Assembly: GCA_002345575.1 (NCBI GenBank)
Contig: DDVX01000017.1
Location: forward strand, 124,001-188,000
Reading direction: 5' to 3'
Source: Stutzerimonas stutzeri
Lineage (GTDB): Bacteria; Pseudomonadota; Gammaproteobacteria; Pseudomonadales; Pseudomonadaceae
DNA length: 64,000 nt
The notes under the pieces: generated by a model
Told to the model about the DNA's origin: nothing
What the model saw: only the letters and a program-made list of their open reading frames with translations
Database searches by the model: none
Part shown: piece after piece, positions 7,258-16,944 of the stretch
Layout of the letters: each line of letters opens with the position of its first letter
How positions within the stretch are numbered: the stretch's first letter is position 1
Position numbers and translations under genes: made by a program

Positions 7258-9156
7258 TTAGATCGCACCACGCTCACGTAGCAGATCGATCACCTGCTTG
7301 ACGCCTTCTGCCACGCTGAGCGATTCGGTATCAATCACCAGATCCGCATTGCCCGGCACATCGTAAGGAAAAGACTCGCCGGGGATGTTGTCACCGCCCG
7401 CGGCATATAGGCCCTGCGGATCGCGCTGCTGGCAAGCCAGCGGCGACGCTTGAACGTATACCGTGATAAGCCGTTCGGCACCGACCAGAGCCTTGGCCTG
7501 CTCGCGACCTTCAGCATCGGGTGCGACGAAGGCTGCCAGGGTCAGCAAGCCAGCCTCGTTGAATTGCCGTGCTACATGGGCGGCGCGACGCCAGTTCTCG
7601 GTGCGCCCGGCACGGTCCTGCGGCAGACCCTTGTTCAGGTCGTGGCGCAGATTCTGGCCGTCGAGCACATAGACCGCACGGCCCATGTCGAACAACCTGC
7701 GCTCCACGGCATAGGCCAGAGTGCTTTTGCCCGCACCGGAGAGCCCGGTGAACAGGACAGTAGCCGGCTGCTGACCGAAGCGCGCGGCACGCTCTTCAGT
7801 GGAGACATGCGCCTGCGAACCATGATGGCCGCCGGTACCCTGGGCGAGCGGGTCAGCGATGATCATGCCCGCGCCAACGGTGCCGTTGGTGAGCCGGTCG
7901 ATAATGATGAATGCGCCGGTGGTGCGGTTCTGTGCGTAGCCATCCAAAGCAATGGCAGCGTCCAGACTGACCCGGACCTTGCCAATCTCGTTGAGCTGCA
8001 GGCTGCTCGCCGGGCCTTTCTCCAAGGTGTTCACATCCACCGTGTGGTCGATGCTGGCAATGGAGCCCGGTACGTAGCTGGTAGCACGCTTGATGTCGTA
8101 TTTCTTACCCGGCAGCATCGGCTCTTCGCCCATCCATACCAGCATGGCGTCGAAGCTGTCGGCGATGCGCGGCAGGTTGTTGGCATGCACCAGCATGTCG
8201 CCGCGGGATACGTCGATCTCGTCTTCCAGGGTCAGGGTGACGGCTTCGCCCGGCGTGGCCTGCTCCAGCTCACCGTCGAAGGTGACGATGGACTTGATGC
8301 GGCTGGTCTTGCCTGATGGCAGCACGGTGACTTCATCGCCCTTGCGCACGATGCCGCTGGCGAGGGTGCCGGCGAAGCCACGGAAGTTCAGGTTCGGCCG
8401 GTTGACATACTGCACCGGAAAACGCAGGTCGTCGAAGTTGCGATCGCCGGCGATCTCGACGCTTTCGAGAATCTCCATCAGCGATTGGCCTTGGTACCAG
8501 TCCGCCCGCTCGCTCTTGTTGACGACGTTATCGCCCTTGAGCGCGGACATCGGCACGAAGTGCAGGGACGACGGCTTGAGCTCAATGCGCTCGGCAAACG
8601 CTAGGTAATCGGCCTTGATCCGCTCGAACACCGACTGATCGAAGTCCATCAAGTCCATCTTGTTGATGGCGACAACGATGTGCTTGATGCCCAGCAAGGA
8701 GGCAATGAAGCTGTGACGGCGTGTCTGGGTCTGCACGCCGTAACGGGCATCAACGAGTATGATCGCCAGGTCGCAGGTGGACGCGCCGGTTGCCATGTTG
8801 CGGGTGTACTGCTCATGGCCGGGTGTGTCGGCGATGATGAACTTGCGCTTGGCGGTGCTGAAATAGCGGTAGGCCACATCGATGGTGATGCCCTGCTCAC
8901 GCTCGGCCTGCAGGCCGTCGACCAGCAGCGCCAGATCCACGTCATCGCCGGTGGTGCCGACCTTCTTCGAATCACGGGTGATGGCTTCCAGATGATCTTC
9001 GTAGATCATCTTGGAGTCGTGCAGCAGGCGGCCGATCAGCGTGCTCTTGCCGTCGTCGACGTTCCCGCAGGTAAGAAAGCGCAGCAATTCCTTGCGTTCG
9101 TGCTGGGCCAGGTAGGCGAGGATGTCCTCGCTGATCAATTCGGATTGATGCGACAT
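7258..9156 (-). CDS. cysNC: CysNC, bifunctional ATP sulfurylase GTPase subunit / APS kinase
   Basis: A 632-residue fusion for sulfate activation. The N-terminal CysN part is an elongation-factor-like GTPase (P-loop GNVDDGKST at 31-39, DTPGHEQYTRNM, NKMDL) followed by beta-barrel domains; it drives CysD to make adenosine 5'-phosphosulfate. The C-terminal CysC kinase (about 440-632; P-loop GLSGAGKST with K477, then DGQNLRHDLNKGL) phosphorylates this to PAPS. It lies 12 bases after cysD in one operon. In pseudomonads expression is normally CysB-dependent, though no operator can be marked with confidence. No defect is seen. Confidence 0.96.
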   Translation of the reverse strand: MSHQSELISEDILAYLAQHERKELLRFLTCGNVDDGKSTLIGRLLHDSKMIYEDHLEAITRDSKKVGTTGDDVDLALLVDGLQAEREQGITIDVAYRYFSTAKRKFIIADTPGHEQYTRNMATGASTCDLAIILVDARYGVQTQTRRHSFIASLLGIKHIVVAINKMDLMDFDQSVFERIKADYLAFAERIELKPSSLHFVPMSALKGDNVVNKSERADWYQGQSLMEILESVEIAGDRNFDDLRFPVQYVNRPNLNFRGFAGTLASGIVRKGDEVTVLPSGKTSRIKSIVTFDGELEQATPGEAVTLTLEDEIDVSRGDMLVHANNLPRIADSFDAMLVWMGEEPMLPGKKYDIKRATSYVPGSIASIDHTVDVNTLEKGPASSLQLNEIGKVRVSLDAAIALDGYAQNRTTGAFIIIDRLTNGTVGAGMIIADPLAQGTGGHHGSQAHVSTEERAARFGQQPATVLFTGLSGAGKSTLAYAVERRLFDMGRAVYVLDGQNLRHDLNKGLPQDRAGRTENWRRAAHVARQFNEAGLLTLAAFVAPDAEGREQAKALVGAERLITVYVQASPLACQQRDPQGLYAAGGDNIPGESFPYDVPGNADLVIDTESLSVAEGVKQVIDLLRERGAI

Positions 9157-9168
9157 GATGAGGAATCC

Positions 9169-10086
9169 TTAGAAATAGCCCTGACGTTTCTTTTCTTCCA
9201 TCGACCCGGCGCCATCATGGTCGATGACGCGCCCCTGGCGTTCGGAGGTGCGGGTCAGGAGCATTTCCTGGATGATCTCGGGCAGGGAAGCAGCAGTGGA
9301 TTCCACGGCGCCGGTCAGCGGGTAGCAGCCAAGGGTGCGAAAACGGACCATGCGCTTTTCGATGCGTGCCTTTTCCTCATCTGTGAGGTGCTCGAGAATG
9401 CGCTCGTCGTCGATCATGATCAGCGTGCCGTTCTTCTCGATGACTTCCCGCTCGGCGGCGAAGTACAGCGGCACGATCGGAATACCTTCCAGATAGATGT
9501 ACTGCCAGATATCCAGCTCGGTCCAGTTCGACAGCGGGAACACGCGGATCGACTCACCCTTGGTGACCTTGCCGTTATAGACGTTCCACAGCTCGGGTCG
9601 CTGGTTCTTCGGGTCCCAGCGATGCTTGCCGTCGCGGAAGGAGTAGACGCGCTCCTTGGCCCGCGACTTCTCTTCATCGCGACGTGCACCACCGAAGGCA
9701 GCATCGAAGCCATGCTTGTCCAGAGCCTGCTTGAGGCCCTCGGTTTTCATGATGTCGGTGTGCTTGGCGCTGCCGTGGGTAAAGGGGTTGATGTCCTGGG
9801 CGATGCCATCCGGGTTCACGTGAGTGATCAGGTCCAGATCCATCTCGGCGACCATCTTGTCGCGGAAGCTGTACATTTCCTGGAATTTCCAGCGCGTATC
9901 CACATGCATCACCGGGAACGGCAGCTTGCCGGGGTAGAACGCCTTGCGCGCCAGGTGCAGCATCACGGCCGAATCTTTGCCGATGGAATAGAGCATCACC
10001 GGGTTGTCGAACTCGGCGGCCACCTCGCGGATGATGTGGATGCTTTCCGCCTCCAGCTCTTTCAGATGCGTCAGTTTGTCGACCAT
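9169..10086 (-). CDS. cysD: CysD, sulfate adenylyltransferase small subunit
   Basis: A 305-residue cytoplasmic subunit of ATP sulfurylase that forms APS from sulfate and ATP. The PP-loop is SIGKDS at 34-39, and the family tail KKRQGYF is intact. The residues HVDTRWKFQEMYSFRD and FPLSNWTELDIWQYI are typical. It is the first gene of the cysD-cysNC operon. The 159-base gap to the Nif3-like gene upstream should contain its promoter; a TATAAA-like element can be seen on the minus strand at 10196-10201 but lacks a convincing -35. Confidence 0.96.
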   Translation of the reverse strand: MVDKLTHLKELEAESIHIIREVAAEFDNPVMLYSIGKDSAVMLHLARKAFYPGKLPFPVMHVDTRWKFQEMYSFRDKMVAEMDLDLITHVNPDGIAQDINPFTHGSAKHTDIMKTEGLKQALDKHGFDAAFGGARRDEEKSRAKERVYSFRDGKHRWDPKNQRPELWNVYNGKVTKGESIRVFPLSNWTELDIWQYIYLEGIPIVPLYFAAEREVIEKNGTLIMIDDERILEHLTDEEKARIEKRMVRFRTLGCYPLTGAVESTAASLPEIIQEMLLTRTSERQGRVIDHDGAGSMEEKKRQGYF

Positions 10087-10245
10087 GTCTACTCACGAAT
10101 ATGCAGATGAACGGCCAGCAGGCCATAAAGAGGGCGCAACTTTAACACGGCACCCGCTTCTAATCAGGCCGCTCCTTAGAACGAAATGGACTAGTTTTAT
10201 ACCGGCAGAGTAGCCGCACACCGAAGGCTTCCTCGACGCAAAATT

Positions 10246-11004
10246 CTAGGCAGGATTGGGACAGTCGACGAAGATGTGCTCGATATCGAAGCGGCGGGCC
10301 AAGTAATCGCCCAGGGCCTGGACGCCGTAACGCTCGGTCGCATGATGGCCGGCTGCAAAAAAACTCAGGCCATTCTCGCGTGCACTGTGCGCCGTGGGCT
10401 CGGAGATTTCCCCCGTCAGATAAGCATCCACGCCTGCCGCTACTGCCTTGTCGATATAACCCTGGGCTCCGCCAGTACACCAGCCGACACGGCTGATCAG
10501 GCCGCTGCCTTCAACCACCAGCGGCTCACGCTGCAGTTTTTCCTGCACCAAACGCCCGAACTCCGCAGGCGTCAACGGCGTCGCCAGTGAACCGACCAAA
10601 CCGACAGATTTTGGATTGTCCGGCTCCAGCAACCCTTCGATGGTCAGTCCCAGCAGGCGCGCCAGCTGTACGTTGTTGCCTACCTCCTCGTGCACATCCA
10701 GCGGCAGGTGGTAGGCGAGCAGGCTGATGTCGTGGTTGAGCAGGGTTTTCAGACGCCGCTGCTTCATCCCGACGACGCGCGGGTCCTCGTTTTTCCAGAA
10801 ATAGCCATGATGCACCAGCACCGCATCAGCCTCCGCTGCCACCGCAGCATCGAGCAGGGCCTGGCTGGCAGTCACGCCGCTGACGATACGGCGCACCTGA
10901 GAGCGACCCTCGACCTGCAGGCCATTGGGGCAGTAGTCGGGAATCCTTGTCACGTTCAGGTAGCGATCGGTCTCAGCGACCAATGTGGCCAGTGCAATTG
11001 CCAT
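10246..11004 (-). CDS. Nif3-like dinuclear metal centre protein (YbgI family)
   Basis: A 252-residue soluble protein. The metal-ligand signatures are present: VHHGYFW near residue 65 and AGHHATERYGVQALGDYL near the C-terminus, which hold two metals in the hexameric toroid of the family. The biochemical role is uncertain; GTP cyclohydrolase-like activity has been proposed for some members. AGGAG lies nine bases before the ATG at 11004. The gene is divergent from algW, sharing a 150-base region. Confidence 0.9.
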   Translation of the reverse strand: MAIALATLVAETDRYLNVTRIPDYCPNGLQVEGRSQVRRIVSGVTASQALLDAAVAAEADAVLVHHGYFWKNEDPRVVGMKQRRLKTLLNHDISLLAYHLPLDVHEEVGNNVQLARLLGLTIEGLLEPDNPKSVGLVGSLATPLTPAEFGRLVQEKLQREPLVVEGSGLISRVGWCTGGAQGYIDKAVAAGVDAYLTGEISEPTAHSARENGLSFFAAGHHATERYGVQALGDYLARRFDIEHIFVDCPNPA

Positions 11005-11091
11005 ATGAAGGAACTCCTGAAATCGATTGGAATGAACGCAGGCAACGGCAGCCGCTGATAATCAGCACGCTGCATTTCGGCGCCAGCTTCG

Positions 11092-11097
11092 TATAAT
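11092..11097 (+). promoter_or_regulatory. -10 box of probable algW promoter
   Basis: A perfect TATAAT at 11092-11097 lies 58 bases before the algW ATG. The -35 at the expected distance (GCTGCA, 11069-11074) is poor. Confidence 0.5.
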
Positions 11098-11154
11098 GCC
11101 GCCACATTAAAGGGGGCACCCGACCCCCGCAACCTGCCCGGATTGCATCTCCAG

Positions 11155-12297
11155 ATGATCAACGCCCTGCGCTACCTGGGCTGGCCCCTGCTGGCTGGCT
11201 TACTTCTCGCCCTACTGATCATCCAGCGCTACCCGCACTGGGTAGGGCTGAAAACCGAGCCAGCCTATACCTTGCAGCAGGCACCGCAGTCCTCGGGACC
11301 TTACTCCTACGCCAGTGCGGTCAGCCGCGCCGCGCCGGCGGTAGCCAACCTGTACACCACCAAGGTCATCGAAAGGCCCCAACAGCCGATGCCCAAGGAT
11401 GAACCGCTCTTCCAGCGCTTCTTCAACGAAAATAATCTTCCGCATCAGCGGCGTATGGAGTCGAGTCTAGGCTCAGCGGTAATCATGAGCCCCGAAGGCT
11501 ACCTGCTGACCAACAACCATGTGACAGCCAATGCCGAACAGATCGTAGTTGCCTTAAGGGACGGCCGGGAAACCTTGGCCAGGGTGATTGGCAGCGACCC
11601 TGAAACCGACCTCGCAGTATTGAAGATTGATCTTGCGAACCTCCCTGCCATCACGCTTGGGCGCTCGGACAGCATTCGCGTTGGCGATGTGACCCTGGCG
11701 ATCGGAAACCCGTTTGGGGTGGGCCAGACGGTGACCATGGGCATCATCAGCGCCACCGGGCGTAACCAGCTGGGGCTCAATACCTACGAGGATTTCATCC
11801 AGACTGACGCGGCGATCAACCGCGGCAACTCGGGCGGTGCGCTGGTGGACGCCACCGGCAATCTTATCGGCATCAACACGGCGATCATCTCTGAATCCGG
11901 CGGGTCTCAGGGCATCGGCTTCGCGATCCCGGTGAAGCTTGCCATGGAGGTGATGAAGGCAATCATCGAGCATGGACAGGTAATTCGCGGCTGGCTTGGT
12001 GTGACAGTTCAGTCATTGACGCAGGAGTTGGCCGAATCCTTCGGCCAGGCCGGCCGACCTGGCATCGTGGTGGCCGGCGTCCACCGTGATGGGCCCGCGG
12101 AACGGGCCGGCCTGCGCCCTGGCGACCTGATCCTCAGCATTGACGGTGAGCAGGCCAGCGACGGCCGCAGCTCGATGAACCAGGTCGCACGCGCACGGCC
12201 CGGCGACAAGATCGATATCAACATCTTGCGCAATGGCGAGCAACTGACACTGACGGCGGAGATCGGAATACGGCCGCCGGTAGAGGCAAAGCCTTAA
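11155..12297 (+). CDS. algW: AlgW, DegS-like periplasmic site-1 protease
   Basis: A 380-residue inner-membrane-anchored serine protease. One N-terminal transmembrane helix (about 6-25) precedes a trypsin-like domain with catalytic H122 (NNHVTAN), D152 (ETDLAVL) and S226 (RGNSGGAL), and a single PDZ domain from about 280 (GWLGVTVQS; ERAGLRPGDLILSIDG). In pseudomonads AlgW is activated by misfolded outer-membrane protein tails or lipids and cleaves MucA to free AlgU. I chose the ATG at 11155 over a TTG four codons upstream because MINALRYLGWP matches the known N-terminus. A terminator follows at 12311. Confidence 0.94.
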   Translation: MINALRYLGWPLLAGLLLALLIIQRYPHWVGLKTEPAYTLQQAPQSSGPYSYASAVSRAAPAVANLYTTKVIERPQQPMPKDEPLFQRFFNENNLPHQRRMESSLGSAVIMSPEGYLLTNNHVTANAEQIVVALRDGRETLARVIGSDPETDLAVLKIDLANLPAITLGRSDSIRVGDVTLAIGNPFGVGQTVTMGIISATGRNQLGLNTYEDFIQTDAAINRGNSGGALVDATGNLIGINTAIISESGGSQGIGFAIPVKLAMEVMKAIIEHGQVIRGWLGVTVQSLTQELAESFGQAGRPGIVVAGVHRDGPAERAGLRPGDLILSIDGEQASDGRSSMNQVARARPGDKIDINILRNGEQLTLTAEIGIRPPVEAKP

Positions 12298-12310
12298 GGT
12301 CGGGCAAACG

Positions 12311-12338
12311 ACGGAACCGCCTTCGGCGATTCCGTTTT
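12311..12338 (+). terminator. Terminator between algW and hisC (convergent)
   Basis: ACGGAACCGCC pairs with GGCGATTCCGT (one mismatch) around a TTC loop, followed by TTTT. It lies 14 bases after the algW stop and probably ends both transcripts. Confidence 0.75.
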
Positions 12339-12385
12339 GCTAAGAACTAAAGGCCGTGGCTGGGTTGGCCGAAACCTAAGCCACC

Positions 12386-13444
12386 CTAGCTTTTCACCTT
12401 TGCACAGGCATCTAGCAGCGCCTGGTTCTGCTCTGGCGTGCCGATGGTGATGCGCAGGTATTGATCGATGCGCGGCAACTTGAAGTGGCGCACGAGCACG
12501 CCCTCTTCACGAAGTGCGGCAGCAAGTGCCGCAGCATCGTAGGCGGGATGGCGAGCGAAGATGAAGTTTGCCGACGACGGCAGTACCTCGAAGCCCTGCG
12601 CCTGCATGGCAGCTACGACTTCCTCGCGACTGCTGATTACCTGGCGACAGGTTTTCTCGAAGTAGTCGCGATCCTCGAATGCTGCGGCGGCGCCAGCAAT
12701 GGCGATACGGTCCAGCGGATAGGAGTTGAAGCTGTTCTTGATCCGCTCCAGCGCCTCGATCAGATCCGGATGACCAACTGCCAACCCCACCCGCAGCCCA
12801 GCGAGGGAGCGTGACTTGGACAACGTCTGGGTTACCAGTAGATTCGGATAGTGATCGACCAGGGCAATCGCCGACTCACCGCCGAAATCAATATAGGCCT
12901 CGTCTACCAGCACCACCGAATCGGGATTGGCCTGCAGCAGCTGCTCGATGGCCTCTAGCGCCAAAACCCGACCCGTGGGCGCGTTAGGGTTGGGGAAGAT
13001 GATGCCGCCGTTGGGACGGCTGTAACCCGTCACGTCGATCTGGAATTCGTCGTCCAGCGCGATGGTTTCGTAGTCGATGCCGTAAAGCCCACAGTAGACC
13101 GGATAGAAGCTGTAGGTCACATCGGGGAACAGCAGCGGTTTGCCGTGCTGGAACAGACCATGAAAGGCATGCGCCAGCACTTCGTCGGAACCGTTGCCCA
13201 CGAACACCTGAGCGGGCTGCACGCCATAGTAGTCAGCTACTGCCAGCTTGAGGCGCTCGCCGTTGGGGTCCGGATACAGACGCAACGTGTCGCCGATCTC
13301 CGCCTGCATTGCGGCAAGCGCCTTGGGCGACGGGCCGTAGGGATTCTCGTTGGTATTGAGCTTGACCAGCTTGCTCAACTTCGGCTGCTCACCCGGCACG
13401 TAAGGAACCAGGCCCTTGACGAAAGGGCTCCAGAATTTGCTCAT
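12386..13444 (-). CDS. hisC: HisC, histidinol-phosphate aminotransferase
   Basis: A 352-residue PLP enzyme that converts imidazole-acetol phosphate and glutamate to histidinol phosphate. The PLP-binding lysine is K210 in TLSKSRSLAGLRVG. The family motifs NTNENPYGPSP, FVGNGSDEVL, FPNPNAPTG and DEAYIDFGG are all present. It follows hisD by 73 bases and is the last gene of the minus-strand hisG-hisD-hisC group. The ribosome site AGGAGAG precedes the ATG. Confidence 0.95.
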   Translation of the reverse strand: MSKFWSPFVKGLVPYVPGEQPKLSKLVKLNTNENPYGPSPKALAAMQAEIGDTLRLYPDPNGERLKLAVADYYGVQPAQVFVGNGSDEVLAHAFHGLFQHGKPLLFPDVTYSFYPVYCGLYGIDYETIALDDEFQIDVTGYSRPNGGIIFPNPNAPTGRVLALEAIEQLLQANPDSVVLVDEAYIDFGGESAIALVDHYPNLLVTQTLSKSRSLAGLRVGLAVGHPDLIEALERIKNSFNSYPLDRIAIAGAAAAFEDRDYFEKTCRQVISSREEVVAAMQAQGFEVLPSSANFIFARHPAYDAAALAAALREEGVLVRHFKLPRIDQYLRITIGTPEQNQALLDACAKVKS

Positions 13445-13517
13445 TGCCCTTCTCTCCTAGAATTCGTTCGATGTGACGCAGGGTGGGCCAGCAACGCATC
13501 ACCCACCTGCAAAATCG

Positions 13518-14828
13518 CTAGACCTTGATTCGGTATTCCGCACTGCGTGCGTGGGCGGTCAACGACTCGCCGCGGGCCAGCACCGAGGCCACCTTGCCCA
13601 GCTCAGAAGCACCTTCGGCCGAGCAATGAATGATCGACGAACGTTTCTGGAAGTCATACACCCCCAGTGGCGAGGAGAAGCGCGCGGTGCCAGAGGTTGG
13701 CAGCACATGGTTGGGACCGGCGCAGTAGTCGCCCAGCGCTTCCGCAGTGTAACGACCCATGAAGATCGCACCGGCATGGCGAATCTGATCCAGATACTGC
13801 TCGGGATTTTCCACTGACAGTTCCAGGTGTTCCGGAGCAATGCGGTTGGCCACTTCCATGGCCTGCTGCATGTCGGCCACCTGAATCAGGGCACCACGGG
13901 CTTCGATGGAAGTGCGAGCAATATCCGCGCGCTCCAGGGTTGGCAGCAGGCGCTGGATGCTCTCGGCGACTCTGTCGAGGAAGGCCGCGTCAGGGCTGAC
14001 CAGAATCGACTGGGCATCCTCATCGTGTTCGGCTTGGGAAAACAGGTCCATGGCGATCCAGTCAGGATCGGTCTGGCCATCACAGACCACAAGGATCTCT
14101 GACGGGCCGGCAATCATGTCGATGCCGACCTTGCCGAAGACGTGACGCTTGGCAGTGGCCACGTAGATATTGCCGGGGCCGACAATCTTGTCTACCGGCG
14201 GTACGCTTTCGGTACCGTAGGCCAGCGCCGCCACAGCCTGGGCGCCACCGATAGTGAACACCCGGTCGACGCCGGCGATACAGGCCGCAGCCAGTACCAG
14301 CTCGTTGATTTCGCCACGCGGGGTCGGCACCACCATGACCACCTCGAGCACCCCAGCGACCTTCGCCGGTATCGCATTCATCAGCACCGAGGACGGATAA
14401 GAAGCCTTGCCGCCCGGCACGTAGAGGCCGGCACGATCCAATGGCGTGACTTTCTGCCCGAGCACCGTGCCATCGGCTTCGGTGTAGGTCCAGGAGTCCT
14501 GCTTTTGCCGTTCGTGATAGACCCGCACACGCTCCGCAGCCACTTCCAGCGCCTGACGCTGCTCGGGACTGATGCGCTCCAGCGCCAGCTCAAGACGCTC
14601 GCGGGGCAGGATCAAGTCGGCCATGGAGGCAACCTCGAGTCCGTCGAAACGCTGGGTCAGCTCAACCAACGCTGCGTCGCCACGCTCACGCACAGCTTGG
14701 ATGATCTCCAGCACGCGCTCGTTGACGCCATCGTCGGACACACTCTCCCAGCTCAGCAGATGATCCAGATGTCGCGCGAAATCGGCATCTGCAGCGTTGA
14801 GTCGGCGAATGGCGGTGGCAGCGGTCAT
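13518..14828 (-). CDS. hisD: HisD, histidinol dehydrogenase
   Basis: A 436-residue NAD-dependent zinc enzyme performing the last two steps of histidine synthesis. Motifs include KIVGPGNIYVATAKRHVFG, DMIAGPSEILVVCD, the catalytic pair in RIAPEHLELSVENP and HVLPTSGTARFSSPL. I placed the start at the ATG at 14828 (MTAATAIRRLNAAD), which matches pseudomonad HisD; the frame is open 18 codons further, with a second possible ATG at 14840. It lies 110 bases after hisG. Confidence 0.95.
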   Translation of the reverse strand: MTAATAIRRLNAADADFARHLDHLLSWESVSDDGVNERVLEIIQAVRERGDAALVELTQRFDGLEVASMADLILPRERLELALERISPEQRQALEVAAERVRVYHERQKQDSWTYTEADGTVLGQKVTPLDRAGLYVPGGKASYPSSVLMNAIPAKVAGVLEVVMVVPTPRGEINELVLAAACIAGVDRVFTIGGAQAVAALAYGTESVPPVDKIVGPGNIYVATAKRHVFGKVGIDMIAGPSEILVVCDGQTDPDWIAMDLFSQAEHDEDAQSILVSPDAAFLDRVAESIQRLLPTLERADIARTSIEARGALIQVADMQQAMEVANRIAPEHLELSVENPEQYLDQIRHAGAIFMGRYTAEALGDYCAGPNHVLPTSGTARFSSPLGVYDFQKRSSIIHCSAEGASELGKVASVLARGESLTAHARSAEYRIKV

Positions 14829-14938
14829 AGGGGGCCTCATGAGGGGGACGTCGAAGCAATGGCAGGTGCCCAAGATTAACAAGCCAAACGTGCAGGCACC
14901 CTGAAATTCAGACTATGGCGCGAATAGGCTGCGCAGGC

Positions 14939-15568
14939 TCAGGCGTGGTGAGCGATGGCTTTTTGCAGGGCATCGATCAATGCCTGGATACGGCCGTGCT
15001 GCATCTTCATCGAGGCCTTGTTGACCACCAGCCGCGAGCTGATGTGGCAGATCAGCTCCTGCGGCTCCAGACCATTGGCACGCAGTGTGTTGCCGGTATC
15101 CACCACGTCGATGATCTTGTCAGCCAGACCTACCAGCGGCGCCAGCTCCATTGAGCCATACAGCTTGATGACGTCGACCTGACGACCCTGTTCGGCGTAG
15201 TAGCGCTTGGCGATGTTGACGAACTTGGTTGCCACGCGCAGGCGCCCTTTTGGCTCCGGCGCGCCGACCCGGCCGGCCGTCATCAGCTTGCACTTGGCAA
15301 TGTTCAGATCCAGCGGCTCGTACAAGCCCTGCCCACCGTACTCCATGAGCACGTCCTTGCCGGCCACGCCCAAGTCCGCAGCGCCATGCTCAACGTAAGT
15401 CGGCACGTCGGTCGCACGCACGATCAACAGGCGCACGTCATCCTGGGTGGTGGGGATGATCAGCTTGCGGCTCTTTTCCGGATTCTCGGTAGGGACGATG
15501 CCCGCCGCCGCCAGCAGCGGCAAGGTGTCGTCGAGAATGCGGCCTTTAGACAGGGCGATGGTTAGCAT
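14939..15568 (-). CDS. hisG: HisG, ATP phosphoribosyltransferase (short form)
   Basis: A 209-residue catalytic subunit for the first committed step of histidine synthesis, joining ATP and PRPP. The length shows the short form, which lacks the regulatory C-terminal domain and requires HisZ for activity and feedback control; no hisZ is in this window. Motifs MLTIALSKGRILDDTLPLL, YVEHGAADLGVAGKDVL and the PRPP loop VDVVDTGNTLRANGLE are present. It starts 19 bases after murA and is probably co-transcribed with it. Confidence 0.95.
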   Translation of the reverse strand: MLTIALSKGRILDDTLPLLAAAGIVPTENPEKSRKLIIPTTQDDVRLLIVRATDVPTYVEHGAADLGVAGKDVLMEYGGQGLYEPLDLNIAKCKLMTAGRVGAPEPKGRLRVATKFVNIAKRYYAEQGRQVDVIKLYGSMELAPLVGLADKIIDVVDTGNTLRANGLEPQELICHISSRLVVNKASMKMQHGRIQALIDALQKAIAHHA

Positions 15569-15587
15569 TGCGTTTCCTTGAATGGCC

Positions 15588-16853
15588 TCAGCCCGCTACG
15601 CGGCGAATCTTCGCGCCCAGTAGCTGCAGTTTTTCCTCGATGCACTCATAGCCACGGTCGATGTGGTAGATGCGGTCGATCAGCGTATCGCCCTCTGCCA
15701 CCAGGCCGGCAATGACCAGGCTCGCCGAGGCGCGCAGGTCAGTGGCCATTACCGGTGCGCCCTTGAGCCGGGGTACGCCGGTGACGATAGCGGTGTTGCC
15801 TTCGACCAGAATCTGCGCGCCCATGCGGTTCATTTCGTAAACGTGCATGAAGCGGTTCTCGAACACCGTCTCGATCACCGTGCCGGTGCCCTCGGCGATG
15901 GCATTCAGAGCGATGAACTGCGCCTGCATATCGGTGGGAAACGCAGGATACGGCGCGGTACGCAGATTGACTGCGCGCGGACGGTTGCCCTTCATGTCCA
16001 GCGAGATCCAGTCCTTGCCGGTATCGATGTGAGCGCCGGCTTCTTCCAGCTTGTGCAGCACAGCTTCGAGCAGGGTGGCATCGGTGTCTTTGAGCTTCAC
16101 CCGGCCACCGGTCGCGGCTGCAGCGACCAGATAGGTGCCGGTCTCGATACGGTCGGGCATCACGCTGTAACGACCGCCACCCAGGCGCTTTACACCATCG
16201 ATAGTGATGGTGTCGGTGCCGGCGCCGGAAACCTTCGCGCCCATGGCGTTAAGGAAGTTGGCCAGATCGACCACTTCCGGCTCGCGTGCGGCGTTCTCCA
16301 GCACACTGCGGCCATTGGCCAGTGCAGCGGCCATCATGATGTTCTCGGTACCGGTAACGCTGACGATATCGAAGAAGAAATGCGCACCGCGCAGGCCGCC
16401 GGCAGGCGCCTTGGCCTTGATATAGCCGCCCTCCACGTCGATTTGCGCACCCATGGCTTCCAGGCCGCGGATGTGCAGGTCGACCGGACGCGAACCGATG
16501 GCACAGCCACCCGGCAACGCCACTTCGGCCTCACCGAAGCGCGCGACCATGGGGCCGAGCACCAGGATCGAGGCGCGCATGGTCTTGACCAGCTCATAGG
16601 GCGCGATCAGCGTCTGGATGCTGCTGGCATCGACCTCAACGCTGAGCTTCTCATCGATGATCGGCTGCACGCCCATGCGGCCGAACAGCTCGATCATGGT
16701 GGTGATGTCGTGCAGGTGCGGCAGGTTGCAGACGGTAACCGGGGTATCGGCCAACAGGGTTGCAGCAAGGATCGGCAGAGCCGAGTTCTTCGCGCCGGAA
16801 ATGCGGATTTCGCCATCGAGAGGCGTACCGCCGGTAATGATCAGTTTGTCCAT
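15588..16853 (-). CDS. murA: MurA, UDP-N-acetylglucosamine enolpyruvyl transferase
   Basis: A 421-residue cytoplasmic enzyme for the first committed step of peptidoglycan synthesis. The catalytic loop PGGCAIGSRPVDLHI holds C117, the residue alkylated by fosfomycin, so the natural target site looks unaltered. The N-terminal K22-N23 region reads SGAKNSALPIL. Family length is normal. It lies between ibaG and hisG on the minus strand, as in other pseudomonads. Confidence 0.96.
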   Translation of the reverse strand: MDKLIITGGTPLDGEIRISGAKNSALPILAATLLADTPVTVCNLPHLHDITTMIELFGRMGVQPIIDEKLSVEVDASSIQTLIAPYELVKTMRASILVLGPMVARFGEAEVALPGGCAIGSRPVDLHIRGLEAMGAQIDVEGGYIKAKAPAGGLRGAHFFFDIVSVTGTENIMMAAALANGRSVLENAAREPEVVDLANFLNAMGAKVSGAGTDTITIDGVKRLGGGRYSVMPDRIETGTYLVAAAATGGRVKLKDTDATLLEAVLHKLEEAGAHIDTGKDWISLDMKGNRPRAVNLRTAPYPAFPTDMQAQFIALNAIAEGTGTVIETVFENRFMHVYEMNRMGAQILVEGNTAIVTGVPRLKGAPVMATDLRASASLVIAGLVAEGDTLIDRIYHIDRGYECIEEKLQLLGAKIRRVAG

Positions 16854-16944
16854 GGATGTTCCTGTAACCCGCAGGCTGAAAGCCCTATAGAAAAGTGGGC
16901 GGCGCGCAGCGATGAATGCTGCGGCTCTGCCTGGAATGGCGTTT

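Noticed and set aside
7450..8316. Long plus-strand open frame (288 codons) opposite cysNC
   Set aside because: A shadow of the strongly biased cysNC coding sequence; no family resemblance, no ribosome site, and the minus-strand product has all its motifs.
8680..10110. Plus-strand open frame of 476 codons opposite cysNC and cysD
   Set aside because: Third-position G/C bias leaves the opposite strand open. The translation is His/Gln/Asp-rich and low-complexity, as expected for an antisense shadow.
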